DNA of 64,000 bases from Pseudomonadota bacterium (GTDB taxonomy: Bacteria; Pseudomonadota; Gammaproteobacteria; Burkholderiales; Casimicrobiaceae). Of this stretch, positions 8,274 to 15,956 are shown one piece after another. Position 1 is the stretch's first letter. Each line of letters begins with the position of its first letter. The translations under genes and the position numbers were made by a program. Under the pieces are notes generated by a model. The model was not told the origin of the DNA and made no database searches. It saw only the letters and a program-made list of their open reading frames with translations. The stretch spans positions 62,001-126,000 of the forward strand of contig JAFEDD010000006.1 of the NCBI GenBank assembly GCA_018241765.1, written 5' to 3'.

Positions 8274-8709
8274 TGCGAGGGTTGCGCTCCTGCCGTTGAG
8301 AATCGTGCGAATGCCGCGAAAGCCCAAGCACGGCAAGGATTTGCGCTTGCGCACGCCATGCGAAGGCTGCGAACCGCACAGGGATCGGTTCGCAGGCTGC
8401 GCACGGGCTGCGAACCGCAAAAGCCAATGGCGACAAGGGGTTTCACAGATTCGCAGGTTTCGCAGGCGTGGATGCAATTTTATAGAAATGGCCTGCTGCG
8501 GGCGACTGTGGTGATGGGGTGGCGATTCACCACGCCATCGATGCCGATGGGGTCACGATTCGGTAGGCCATCGCCGATGCCCTCCAGATTCTGGAGATCA
8601 CACCGCCGCGAACAGTTTCCTCTGCGGGGGGGGAAACGGGCCCTTCCTGGCCGATATCCCATGCGGGGGGCGCGAGCGCGACGCTTTTTTAGCGTCAGGG
8701 CGCGGGCAA
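8274..8709. other. Long non-coding segment upstream of the divergent gene pair
   Basis: The 565 bases between starts 8273 (minus) and 8839 (plus) have no convincing gene. They hold the repeated element at 8420-8466, the words GGCTGCGAACCGCA (about 8367) and GCTGCGAACCGCA (about 8407), a run of eight G near 8627, the short inverted repeat GACGCT/AGCGTC at 8680-8696, and the GGTTACC cluster that follows. It reads as a regulatory or replication control region. Confidence 0.5.
8420..8466 (+). repeat. Duplicated upstream element, copy B (CCTGCGAA repeats)
   Basis: AAAGCCAATGGCGACAAGG and the following GGTTTCACAG, ATTCGCAGG, TTTCGCAGG match the element at 5553-5600. The neighbourhood also has two GCTGCGAACCGCA words. 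Iterated short words of this kind are typical of binding sites for a replication initiator or a local repressor, but no binding protein can be named. Confidence 0.5.
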
Positions 8710-8764
8710 GGTTACCAGTCGGCAGGTTACCGGCTCCGGTTACCACCCCATGGCACGGTTACCA
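8710..8764. repeat. Cluster of four GGTTACC direct repeats
   Basis: GGTTACCA occurs at 8710-8717, 8738-8745 and 8757-8764, and GGTTACC at 8725-8731, so four copies of a 7-base word fall within 55 bases. They lie just upstream of the ParB-methyltransferase genes and could be operator or iteron sites, possibly for a ParB-like domain. Confidence 0.6.
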
Positions 8765-8788
8765 CCCCTCCAGAACCTTCATTCACTC

Positions 8789-8825
8789 AACCCGCCCGGC
8801 GGCAACGCTCGGCGGGTTTTGCTTT
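8789..8825 (+). terminator. Stem-loop with T-rich tail before the methyltransferase pair
   Basis: AACCCGCC at 8789-8796 can pair with GGCGGGTT at 8811-8818, and the tail reads TTTTGCTTTT. It sits only 13 bases before the TTG start at 8839, so it could act as an attenuator or as a terminator of upstream read-through. Confidence 0.5.
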
Positions 8826-8838
8826 TGGGGCTTCCACT

Positions 8839-10266
8839 TTGAACACGCTCAACGTCGAGTACCGCAAGGTCGAGGCGCTGATTCCCTACGCCCGCAATCC
8901 GCGCACGCACGCCGAAGGCCAGATCGCCAAGATCGCGGCCAGCATCATCGAGTACGGCTGGACAAACCCGATCCTGGTCGATGGCGACAACGGCATCATC
9001 GCCGGGCACGGGCGTCTGGCCGCAGCGCGCAAGCTGGGGCTGGATCAGGTGCCGGTGATCGAACTGGCGCATCTCACCGTCGCGCAGAAGCGGGCACTGG
9101 TGATTGCCGACAACCGGCTGGCACTGGATGCAGGCTGGGACGAGGAGATGCTGGCGCTGGAGCTGGCCGACCTGTCAGAGGCCGGGTACGACCTTGCCCT
9201 GACCGGTTTCGAGGATGCCGAGATCGAGGCGCTGCTCAACGGTGACATGACCGACACCGATGCTGATACCGAAGCCGATGCAGAATCAGACGCTGACGAG
9301 CCGGATGCTGTGGACGAGGTGCCGGACGCGCCCGACGTGGCGGTGTCCCGCCCCGGTGATGTCTGGACTCTCGGCCAGCACCGTCTGATCTGTGGCGACG
9401 CCGCCGACCGGGCCGTGGTCGCTGCGCTGATGCTTGGTGATACCGCACGCCTGTGCTTCACCTCGCCGCCCTACGGCAACCAGCGCGACTACACCTCGGG
9501 CGGCATCACCGATTGGGATGGCCTGATGCGCGGCGTTTTCGTGCACCTGCCGATGGCGGACGACGGTCAGGTGCTGGTCAACCTTGGCCTCATCCACCGC
9601 GACAACGAAGTGATCCCGTATTGGGATGCGTGGCTGGGGTGGATGCGCCAGCAGGGTTGGCGGCGCTTTGCGTGGTACGTCTGGGATCAGGGGCCGGGGA
9701 TGCCCGGCGACTGGCAGGGCCGACTGGCTCCGAGCTTCGAGTTCGTTTTTCACTTCAACCGCGAGAGCCGCAAGCCCAACAAGATCGTGCCTTGCAAGCA
9801 CGCGGGGCAGGAATCGCACCTGCGCGCCGATGGCTCGTCCACCGCGATGCGTGGCAAGGATGGCGAGGTCGGCGGCTGGACGCACAAGGGCCTGCCCACG
9901 CAGGACACGCGCATCCCCGACAGCGTGATCCGCGTGATGCGCCACAAGGGCAAGATCGGTCAGGACATCGACCACCCCGCCGTGTTCCCGGTGGCGCTGC
10001 CGGAGTTCGTGATCGAGGCCTACTGCGACGCTGGCGACATCGTGTTCGAACCCTTCGGCGGCAGCGGAACCACGATGTTGGCGGCCGAGCGCACGGGCCG
10101 CGTCTGCCGCAGCGTGGAAATCGCGCCGGAGTACGTGGACGTCGCCATCAAGCGCTTCCAACAGAACCACCCCGGCGTGCCGGTCACGCTGATCGCCACC
10201 GGCCAGTCCTTCGAGCAGGTCGCTGCCGAGCGCGCCACCGGCGTTGATGATGAGGTGCTGGCATGA
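8839..10266 (+). CDS. ParB-like domain fused to DNA methyltransferase (SPPY type)
   Basis: The 475-residue protein has an N-terminal ParB/Srx-like nuclease-fold domain (about 10-100: YARNPRTHAEGQIAKIAASI, GHGRLAAARKLG, VIADNRLALDAGWD), an acidic linker (about 135-160, rich in D, A, E) and a C-terminal methyltransferase. Motif IV is TSPPYGNQRDY near residue 208 and the AdoMet motif FEPFGGSGTT is near 404, giving beta-class order. An SPPY motif is found in N4-cytosine enzymes and some adenine enzymes. The start is TTG 8839. It overlaps the next gene by four bases. Likely an island-borne modification enzyme; no restriction enzyme is adjacent. Confidence 0.88.
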   Translation: MNTLNVEYRKVEALIPYARNPRTHAEGQIAKIAASIIEYGWTNPILVDGDNGIIAGHGRLAAARKLGLDQVPVIELAHLTVAQKRALVIADNRLALDAGWDEEMLALELADLSEAGYDLALTGFEDAEIEALLNGDMTDTDADTEADAESDADEPDAVDEVPDAPDVAVSRPGDVWTLGQHRLICGDAADRAVVAALMLGDTARLCFTSPPYGNQRDYTSGGITDWDGLMRGVFVHLPMADDGQVLVNLGLIHRDNEVIPYWDAWLGWMRQQGWRRFAWYVWDQGPGMPGDWQGRLAPSFEFVFHFNRESRKPNKIVPCKHAGQESHLRADGSSTAMRGKDGEVGGWTHKGLPTQDTRIPDSVIRVMRHKGKIGQDIDHPAVFPVALPEFVIEAYCDAGDIVFEPFGGSGTTMLAAERTGRVCRSVEIAPEYVDVAIKRFQQNHPGVPVTLIATGQSFEQVAAERATGVDDEVLA

Positions 10267-11537
10267 ACTGGCTCGCCGACAAGATCGAACAGTGGCCGAC
10301 TGCCACGTTGCTGCCCTACGCCCGCAACGCGCGCACCCACTCCGAGGAGCAGGTGGCGCAGATCGCCGCCAGCATCGCCGAGTTCGGGTTCACCAATCCG
10401 ATCCTCGCGGGCAGCGACGGCATCATCGTCGCGGGCCACGGTCGGCTCGCCGCCGCCCAGAAGCTCGGGCTGGAGATCGTACCGGTGGTCGTGCTGGATC
10501 ACCTGACGCCAACGCAGCGCCGCGCCCTGGTCATCGCGGACAACCGCATCGCCGAGAACGCAGGCTGGGACGACGCGATGCTGCGCATCGAACTGGAAGC
10601 CTTGCAGTTGGACGGCTTCGACCTCGACATCACCGGCTTCGACGCCGACGCGCTGGCCGAACTGATCGCAGGCGACGAGCCGGACAACGAGGGCCAGACC
10701 GATGAGGATGCGGTGCCGGAGGCCAGCGAGACGCCGATCTCCCGTCCGGGTGACGTCTGGATCATGGGCCAGCACCGGCTGCTGTGCGGTGACGCCACCG
10801 TGGCAGAGAGCTACGACCGAGTGATGCAGGACGGCGTGGCGGACATGGTTTTCACCGACCCGCCGTACAACGTGAACTACGCCAACAGTGCCAAGGACAA
10901 GATGCGCGGCAAGGATCGTGCGATCCTGAACGACAACTTGGGCGACGGGTTCTACGATTTCCTGCTGGCTGCGCTGACACCCACCGTGGCGCATTGCCGG
11001 GGCGGGATCTACGTGGCGATGTCGTCGAGCGAACTCGATGTGCTGCAGGCCGCCTTCCGCGCAGCCGGTGGCAAGTGGTCGACCTTCATCATCTGGGCCA
11101 AGAACACCTTCACGCTGGGTCGCGCCGACTACCAGCGCCAGTACGAGCCGATCCTCTACGGTTGGCGCGAGGGCGCGACACGCCACTGGTGCGGCGACCG
11201 CGATCAGGGCGACGTGTGGAACATCAAGAAGCCGCAGAAGAACGATCTGCACCCGACCATGAAGCCGGTGGAGTTGGTCGAGCGCGCGATCCGCAATTCG
11301 AGCCGACCCGGCAACGTGGTGCTCGATCCCTTCGGTGGCTCTGGAACGACGCTGATTGCAGCAGAGAAGTCAGGCCGCATCGCGCGGCTGATTGAACTCG
11401 ATCCGAAGTACGTGGATGTGATCGTGCGCCGGTGGGAGGAGTTCACCGGCAAGCAGGCTATCCGCGAGGCGGATGGCGTGGCGTTCGATCAGGCGGCGAG
11501 TGACTCGTCGGTGCCAGACTCGACGATTTCGCAGTGA
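10263..11537 (+). CDS. ParB-like domain fused to DNA methyltransferase (DPPY type)
   Basis: The 424-residue paralogue of the preceding gene has the same layout: ParB-like domain (YARNARTHSEEQVAQIAASI, GHGRLAAAQKLG, VIADNRIAENAGWD), acidic linker (about 140-155), then a methyltransferase with TDPPYNVNY near residue 198 and FGGSGTTLIAAE near 357. DPPY points to N6-adenine methylation. The start ATG 10263 is coupled to the upstream stop. Its end overlaps the convergent gene at 11489 by 49 bases. The pair probably modifies two different sites and could protect the island from host restriction; this is inference. Confidence 0.9.
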   Translation: MNWLADKIEQWPTATLLPYARNARTHSEEQVAQIAASIAEFGFTNPILAGSDGIIVAGHGRLAAAQKLGLEIVPVVVLDHLTPTQRRALVIADNRIAENAGWDDAMLRIELEALQLDGFDLDITGFDADALAELIAGDEPDNEGQTDEDAVPEASETPISRPGDVWIMGQHRLLCGDATVAESYDRVMQDGVADMVFTDPPYNVNYANSAKDKMRGKDRAILNDNLGDGFYDFLLAALTPTVAHCRGGIYVAMSSSELDVLQAAFRAAGGKWSTFIIWAKNTFTLGRADYQRQYEPILYGWREGATRHWCGDRDQGDVWNIKKPQKNDLHPTMKPVELVERAIRNSSRPGNVVLDPFGGSGTTLIAAEKSGRIARLIELDPKYVDVIVRRWEEFTGKQAIREADGVAFDQAASDSSVPDSTISQ

Positions 11538-11866
11538 ATCACGAACCCGGTCAGGTAAGGCAGACCGCGCGGGATGCCGTAGTCCTTGCTGATCTGGCGG
11601 CCAATTGTCCAGTCCATCCAGCGTCCGGTGGCGGCGTGGATCGCATCCGGCAGGGCTTTGCCCTCGTACAGCCCGTTCTGCACGTCGTCCGCAAAGTGGC
11701 GTCCGTGACGGCTGTCGAGGAACGCGCGGACGGTATCGAGGTCTGCGTCCGTGGCATCGGCAACGGCGCTGATGGCCAGAGGCCACGCGATGCAGGCATG
11801 CCCGCCCATCGTGCCCCAGAAACCCCAGCCCTTGTTGTGGGTGGCAGGGATGGCGGTGTTGCTCAT
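11489..11866 (-). CDS. Conserved hypothetical island protein
   Basis: The 125-residue protein starts MSNTAIPATHNKGWGFWGTM and carries ISAVADATDADLDTVRAFLDS, then DAIHAATGRWMDWTIGRQIS and GIPRGLPYLTGFVIHCEIVE. No signal peptide is seen. The start is ATG 11866 with GGAGA at five bases, the same leader as the gene starting at 5457. The 3' end overlaps the methyltransferase gene on the opposite strand. Function unknown. Confidence 0.65.
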   Translation of the reverse strand: MSNTAIPATHNKGWGFWGTMGGHACIAWPLAISAVADATDADLDTVRAFLDSRHGRHFADDVQNGLYEGKALPDAIHAATGRWMDWTIGRQISKDYGIPRGLPYLTGFVIHCEIVESGTDESLAA

Positions 11867-11956
11867 GGTGTTCTCCGTGGCGTGTGGCGATGATGGAAGT
11901 AACGCGCTGACGGAACCGGAAGCCAAGCTGTTTCTGGCCCCCGGCTCCATCTTTCG

Positions 11957-12529
11957 TCACGCCACGCGGTAGATGCGCTCGCCGCCGCGCTGCTTGTCGG
12001 ACACCAGCGTCAGGCCCAGCTTCTTCTTGAACGCTCCGGAAAACGCGCCGCGCACTGTGTGCGCCTGCCAGCCGGTGGCGTCGCAAATCTGGCGGACGGT
12101 CGCACCTTCGGGACGCTGGAGCATCCGCACCACCTCGGCCTGCTTGCTGTTCGCCCGCGTGCGTGGTTTGGCAAGCGGCGCGAAACTGGCCTCGGCGGCG
12201 GCAACGGCTGCCTCCAGTTCCGGGTCGGCAGGCACGGGCGGCGCAGCTTCGGCATTGGCGATGATCCGGTCGAGCTGGGCCTCGAACTTGCCGATGCGCT
12301 TCTTGCTGATGCCGGGGCGCGGGACGTCCAATGCGTCGTAGCCTGCGACGGCGACCCGCCACTGCTTGCCAACCTGCCGGATGAACTCGCGTTTGGCGAG
12401 GCCGTCCAGCACCTTCTGGCGTGCGCCGCCCTTGATGTGGTCAGGGAACCATTCGATCCGGCCTGCGGTGTGGGTGATCGCGTGGGCCAGGATGGCCTGT
12501 TGGGTCGGGGTCAGGGAAATGCTGCTCAT
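11957..12529 (-). CDS. DUF3489 family DNA-binding protein
   Basis: The 190-residue protein starts MSSISLTPTQQAILAHAI and has two helical DNA-binding-like parts. The C-terminal one, SKQAEVVRMLQRPEGATVRQICDATGW through GAFSGAFKKKLGLTL, matches DUF3489, a winged helix common in islands with a serine recombinase and DUF2924. A good AGGAG lies eight bases before ATG 12529. Probably an island regulator. Confidence 0.82.
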   Translation of the reverse strand: MSSISLTPTQQAILAHAITHTAGRIEWFPDHIKGGARQKVLDGLAKREFIRQVGKQWRVAVAGYDALDVPRPGISKKRIGKFEAQLDRIIANAEAAPPVPADPELEAAVAAAEASFAPLAKPRTRANSKQAEVVRMLQRPEGATVRQICDATGWQAHTVRGAFSGAFKKKLGLTLVSDKQRGGERIYRVA

Positions 12530-12680
12530 AGCGTGCTCCTTCCAGGATGGTGATTGGGAGCACGATGAACGCGCTGTTCGAGGTGGAAGCCAAGCGAAAA
12601 ATGATGGCCTGAAATGCTCCTTCCTGTATGTCAGCCTGATAAACTGCTGATCATCTCAACATCCGCCAGACAGCCTGACC

Positions 12681-13004
12681 ATGAAGCGCTGCACCGTTGG
12701 CATTCGCCACCCCGGGGAACAGAGCCGTCCTGCCGCTGGACGGGGCCAGCCTTCGGTCTGGTTTCCGTCGATGGCAACGATGGCGGCGGTGCTGTCCGAG
12801 GACAACCGGGCCTTGCTGCGCGTGATCCGCGACCAGCGGCCCAAGTCGTTGACGGCGCTCGCCGAACTCACCGGGCGGCGTGTGCCCAACCTGTCGCGCT
12901 CGCTGCGGATGATGGAGGGCTACGGACTGGTCAGGCTCAAGCGCGATGTGCATGGCGTGGCACCCGTGGCGCTGGCGACCAGTTTCAAGATTCTGATTGA
13001 CTGA
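12681..13004 (+). CDS. COG4190-type winged-helix regulator
   Basis: The 107-residue protein starts MKRCTVGIRHPGEQ. Its C-terminal two thirds form a MarR-like winged helix: LSEDNRALLRVIRDQRPKSL, LAELTGRRVPNLSRSLRMME, GYGLVRLKRD. Homologues often act as antitoxins or repressors beside a toxin gene. Here the next gene, 15 bases downstream, is the dynamin-like GTPase, so I infer that it controls that operon. The 150 bases between it and the divergent DUF3489 gene should hold both promoters, but no clear -35/-10 pair stands out. Confidence 0.8.
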   Translation: MKRCTVGIRHPGEQSRPAAGRGQPSVWFPSMATMAAVLSEDNRALLRVIRDQRPKSLTALAELTGRRVPNLSRSLRMMEGYGLVRLKRDVHGVAPVALATSFKILID

Positions 13005-13019
13005 AGGCTTGACTAACAA

Positions 13020-15923
13020 ATGAAGTCCCCACGACAAATTCGAAGCGACATCCGGACCCTGGCCATCCACGTCGGCCAGGTGCGCGACGCGCTGCTGAAG
13101 AAGTCCGACGTGGCGGTCGCTCAAATCGGCAAGGAGTGCAAGCGCACCGCCGAGGTGCTGGCCGATCTGCTCAAGACTCAGCAACTGCCGGAAAGCTACA
13201 AGGTCGCCGTCGTCGGCCGCTTCAAGACCGGCAAGTCCAGCTTCGTCAACGAACTGCTCTCCGCGCGCCTGGCCAGTGAAGACACCAACCCCGAGACGGC
13301 GGCCATCACGACCTTCCGCCACGGCCCGCGCGTCAAGGCCATCGTCCGCTTCGTTTCGCGCGAAGAATGGATCAAGCTCCAGGCACTGTACGCCGAAGAC
13401 CCCAAGCACATCGACGCCCACCGGGTGAAGATGTGGCAGAGTTTTGCCAAACTGAAGAAGGGCAAGGACGGCGACGCTGAAGAGAGCTTCGACCTGCCCG
13501 CACTCGAACGCCAATTCCTGAAGCCCGGCGGCCACAGCATCGAGATCGACCTGGCCGATGACGGCAACAAGAAGTCCGAGACGGAGTTCCGCCGCAAGCT
13601 CAAGGAATTCACCTCCGGCGCCAAGCCCCACCATTGTCTGGTGCAGAGCATCGACATCGCCTCGCCCGCGCCCATCCTGGATGAAGGGGTTCTGCTCATC
13701 GACACCCCCGGCCTGGACGACACCGAACGATTCCGCGTCAGCCTGACCGAGAAGGCAGTGGAAGACGTCGATGCCATCCTCTTCCTCACAAAGTCCGGCG
13801 AGTCCTACAGCCAGAGTGACAAGGATTTTCTGCTGACCCTGCTGCGCAAGGGCACGGTCAAGCAACTCATCGTCGTAGTCACGCAGATCGACGTCACTTA
13901 CCAGCAACACTTGGCCAACGCCGAGGACAACGACGAAGACCCCGAACCGCTGGCGCTTCGCATTGAACGCGAACGCCTGCGCCTGGCCAAGGAACTGGGT
14001 GCCACGCTCGACGAACTGGGCCAGGACGACTCGCCCGCCATGCGCCGCTACCGCGAGCAACTGGGCGACGTGGAAGTGGCCTTCACCTCGGCCAAGCTGC
14101 ACCGCGACTGGAAGGCCAAGAAGTCCATCGCCGCAGCCATCGCCGAAGACGACCCCGGCGGCGTCGAGAAGCTCTACAGCCAACTGCTGCGCATGCTCTC
14201 CACAGAATCGCGCCTGGCCATTGTGGCCCAGCGCATTGCGGCCGACTCGCGCACCGCCTTGCTGGAACTGCAAGCCGTCCTGGCCGCCAAGCTGGTCGCC
14301 CTACGCGACATCAAGGACAAGGAGGTGGCCGAGCAGAAGCTCGAGAGCTTTCGTCTCGAGTTTGGCGAGGCTGGCCAACGGTTTGAAGGTGCCGTCGCCC
14401 ACCAAGTAGAACTGCTGGGCCGACGCCTACAAGAGCGCCGTGCCCAGCATGCCACGCTGCACGAGAACATCGCGCTGCTGGCCGAGAGCGAGTTGGCTGC
14501 CTTCGAGACCAATGACGTGGGCCGCCACTGGAAGACCCGCCGCTCCGGCTACTGGGGCTACATGATCGGCTTCCAGGCCCGGGTGGCGAACCGCATCTTC
14601 CCCAAGGTGCAACAGATGCTGGGCGACTACACCGAAGCCTTCGCTAGCTTCGCGCGCGCCTTCGAGACCTACCTCAATACCTTGTCGAAGGAAGGCGCCG
14701 CAATCTCCGAATCGCTGGACCTCGGCGCCACGCTTCCCTTCGACGTGACCCAAAAACTCAGGGACTCACTCGAACGCTCCATGCAGAACGCCCAAGAGCT
14801 CATCACAGGAGAAGAGCTGCACGTCACCTCGCTGCTGGACGACTTCGTCGATGACCAGGTGTCGGAGCGCATCGACGAAGCGCGCACCAAGGTCAGCGAC
14901 ATCTGGGGCAAAGGCACCACGCGCAACCAGTCCGCCGAGGTGCAGGCCTTCTACCGCGAAGTGAAGCAACTACTCTCGGACGCCCTGACGCACCACGTAC
15001 GCGAGCGCGCGCAAAGCTTCGGCGACTTCCTGGTCGGCGAGGCCACAGCCGCACCGCGCGATGCGATGGAAGAAGTGCAGGTGCTGCTGGAGCAAGCCGC
15101 CGACAACATCCGAGCAGCCGCCACCGCCGCAGTGGCCGGTCAGAAGGGCGCCACCGAAAAACTGGTGGCTGACATCGAATCCGGCAACGAGGAAGTGATC
15201 GCGCGCGCCGGCCAAATGCTGCAAGACATCGTCAGCACCGACGACGGGTCCACCAAGCTGGGCGCGGTGCTGGGCAGCGCGCCCGTGTCAGAGCCCGCCG
15301 TGGCGTCATCCAACACGCAAACCGTGGTCACCGCGCCGCAGTTTGCGACCCAGATCGTCGTCGAGCGCACCCCACTGACCGAACCTGAGCCCGGCGGCGA
15401 CTGGGCGGAGCAAGTGCAGCAGCAAGCCATCGTCACCCTAGACCGCCTGCGCCTAGCCGACGGTAGCACCGGCTGGCCGTTCGACAAGATCTTCGCCGCC
15501 CGCTACCTGAAGGGCGCGCTCAAGGTCCGGCTGGTGGACCCTTACTTGCACCTGCCGCACCAAGTGCGCAACCTCGGTGCCTTCCTGCTGCACGTGGCGG
15601 AGACCGTGCATCCCAAAGAGATCGAAATCGTCACCGGCTTCGCCCCCATCGAGAGTGCCGCGCACCAAGATCGTGCCTTCAACGAGGCCGCACGCGACCT
15701 GTTCGCCACCTACGGCGTCACGCTGACGATGCACCGCGACACCAGTCTGCACGACCGCTTCGTCATGCTGGACCACGGCGTCCTGTTCACGCTGGGTCGC
15801 GGCCTAGACATCTACAAGCCTGCCACCGGTCTGGGCGTACACCGCTTGGCCAACCGCAGGGTACGTCAGACCAACATCGACGTGTTCTGCCGCCCTGGTC
15901 ACCCGTTCCTCTCGGCCCAATAA
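13020..15923 (+). CDS. Dynamin-like GTPase with C-terminal MIT_C (MITD1-type) domain
   Basis: The 967-residue protein has an N-terminal dynamin-family GTPase: P-loop GRFKTGKSS at 66-74, switch threonines near 90-97, DTPGLDD at 228-234 and TQID at 288-291. Residues about 400-770 are long helical segments, as in bacterial dynamin-like proteins. The last 150 residues (about 817-960) match the PLD-like C-terminal domain of eukaryotic MITD1: GWPFDKIF, VDPYLHLPHQVRN, SLHDRF, GRGLDIYKP. In MITD1 this domain binds membranes and works with ESCRT-III. No transmembrane segment is obvious. It heads a five-gene operon. A membrane-acting effector or sensor role is inferred. Confidence 0.88.
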   Translation: MKSPRQIRSDIRTLAIHVGQVRDALLKKSDVAVAQIGKECKRTAEVLADLLKTQQLPESYKVAVVGRFKTGKSSFVNELLSARLASEDTNPETAAITTFRHGPRVKAIVRFVSREEWIKLQALYAEDPKHIDAHRVKMWQSFAKLKKGKDGDAEESFDLPALERQFLKPGGHSIEIDLADDGNKKSETEFRRKLKEFTSGAKPHHCLVQSIDIASPAPILDEGVLLIDTPGLDDTERFRVSLTEKAVEDVDAILFLTKSGESYSQSDKDFLLTLLRKGTVKQLIVVVTQIDVTYQQHLANAEDNDEDPEPLALRIERERLRLAKELGATLDELGQDDSPAMRRYREQLGDVEVAFTSAKLHRDWKAKKSIAAAIAEDDPGGVEKLYSQLLRMLSTESRLAIVAQRIAADSRTALLELQAVLAAKLVALRDIKDKEVAEQKLESFRLEFGEAGQRFEGAVAHQVELLGRRLQERRAQHATLHENIALLAESELAAFETNDVGRHWKTRRSGYWGYMIGFQARVANRIFPKVQQMLGDYTEAFASFARAFETYLNTLSKEGAAISESLDLGATLPFDVTQKLRDSLERSMQNAQELITGEELHVTSLLDDFVDDQVSERIDEARTKVSDIWGKGTTRNQSAEVQAFYREVKQLLSDALTHHVRERAQSFGDFLVGEATAAPRDAMEEVQVLLEQAADNIRAAATAAVAGQKGATEKLVADIESGNEEVIARAGQMLQDIVSTDDGSTKLGAVLGSAPVSEPAVASSNTQTVVTAPQFATQIVVERTPLTEPEPGGDWAEQVQQQAIVTLDRLRLADGSTGWPFDKIFAARYLKGALKVRLVDPYLHLPHQVRNLGAFLLHVAETVHPKEIEIVTGFAPIESAAHQDRAFNEAARDLFATYGVTLTMHRDTSLHDRFVMLDHGVLFTLGRGLDIYKPATGLGVHRLANRRVRQTNIDVFCRPGHPFLSAQ

Positions 15924-15956
15924 ATCCATACCGAACTTCGAAACGAGGAACTGACG

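Noticed and set aside
8274-8838. CRISPR array or proven plasmid origin
   Set aside because: The repeats are short, irregular and lack uniform spacers, and no replication initiator of a known family is adjacent.
7803-9245. 480-codon plus-strand frame across the divergent region
   Set aside because: It overlaps the minus-strand gene and then runs out of frame through the ParB-methyltransferase. Its composition is arginine-rich shadow sequence.
12651-14273. 540-codon minus-strand frame opposite the GTPase gene
   Set aside because: The plus strand encodes an intact GTPase with all motifs. The antisense product has low-complexity composition and no start signal.
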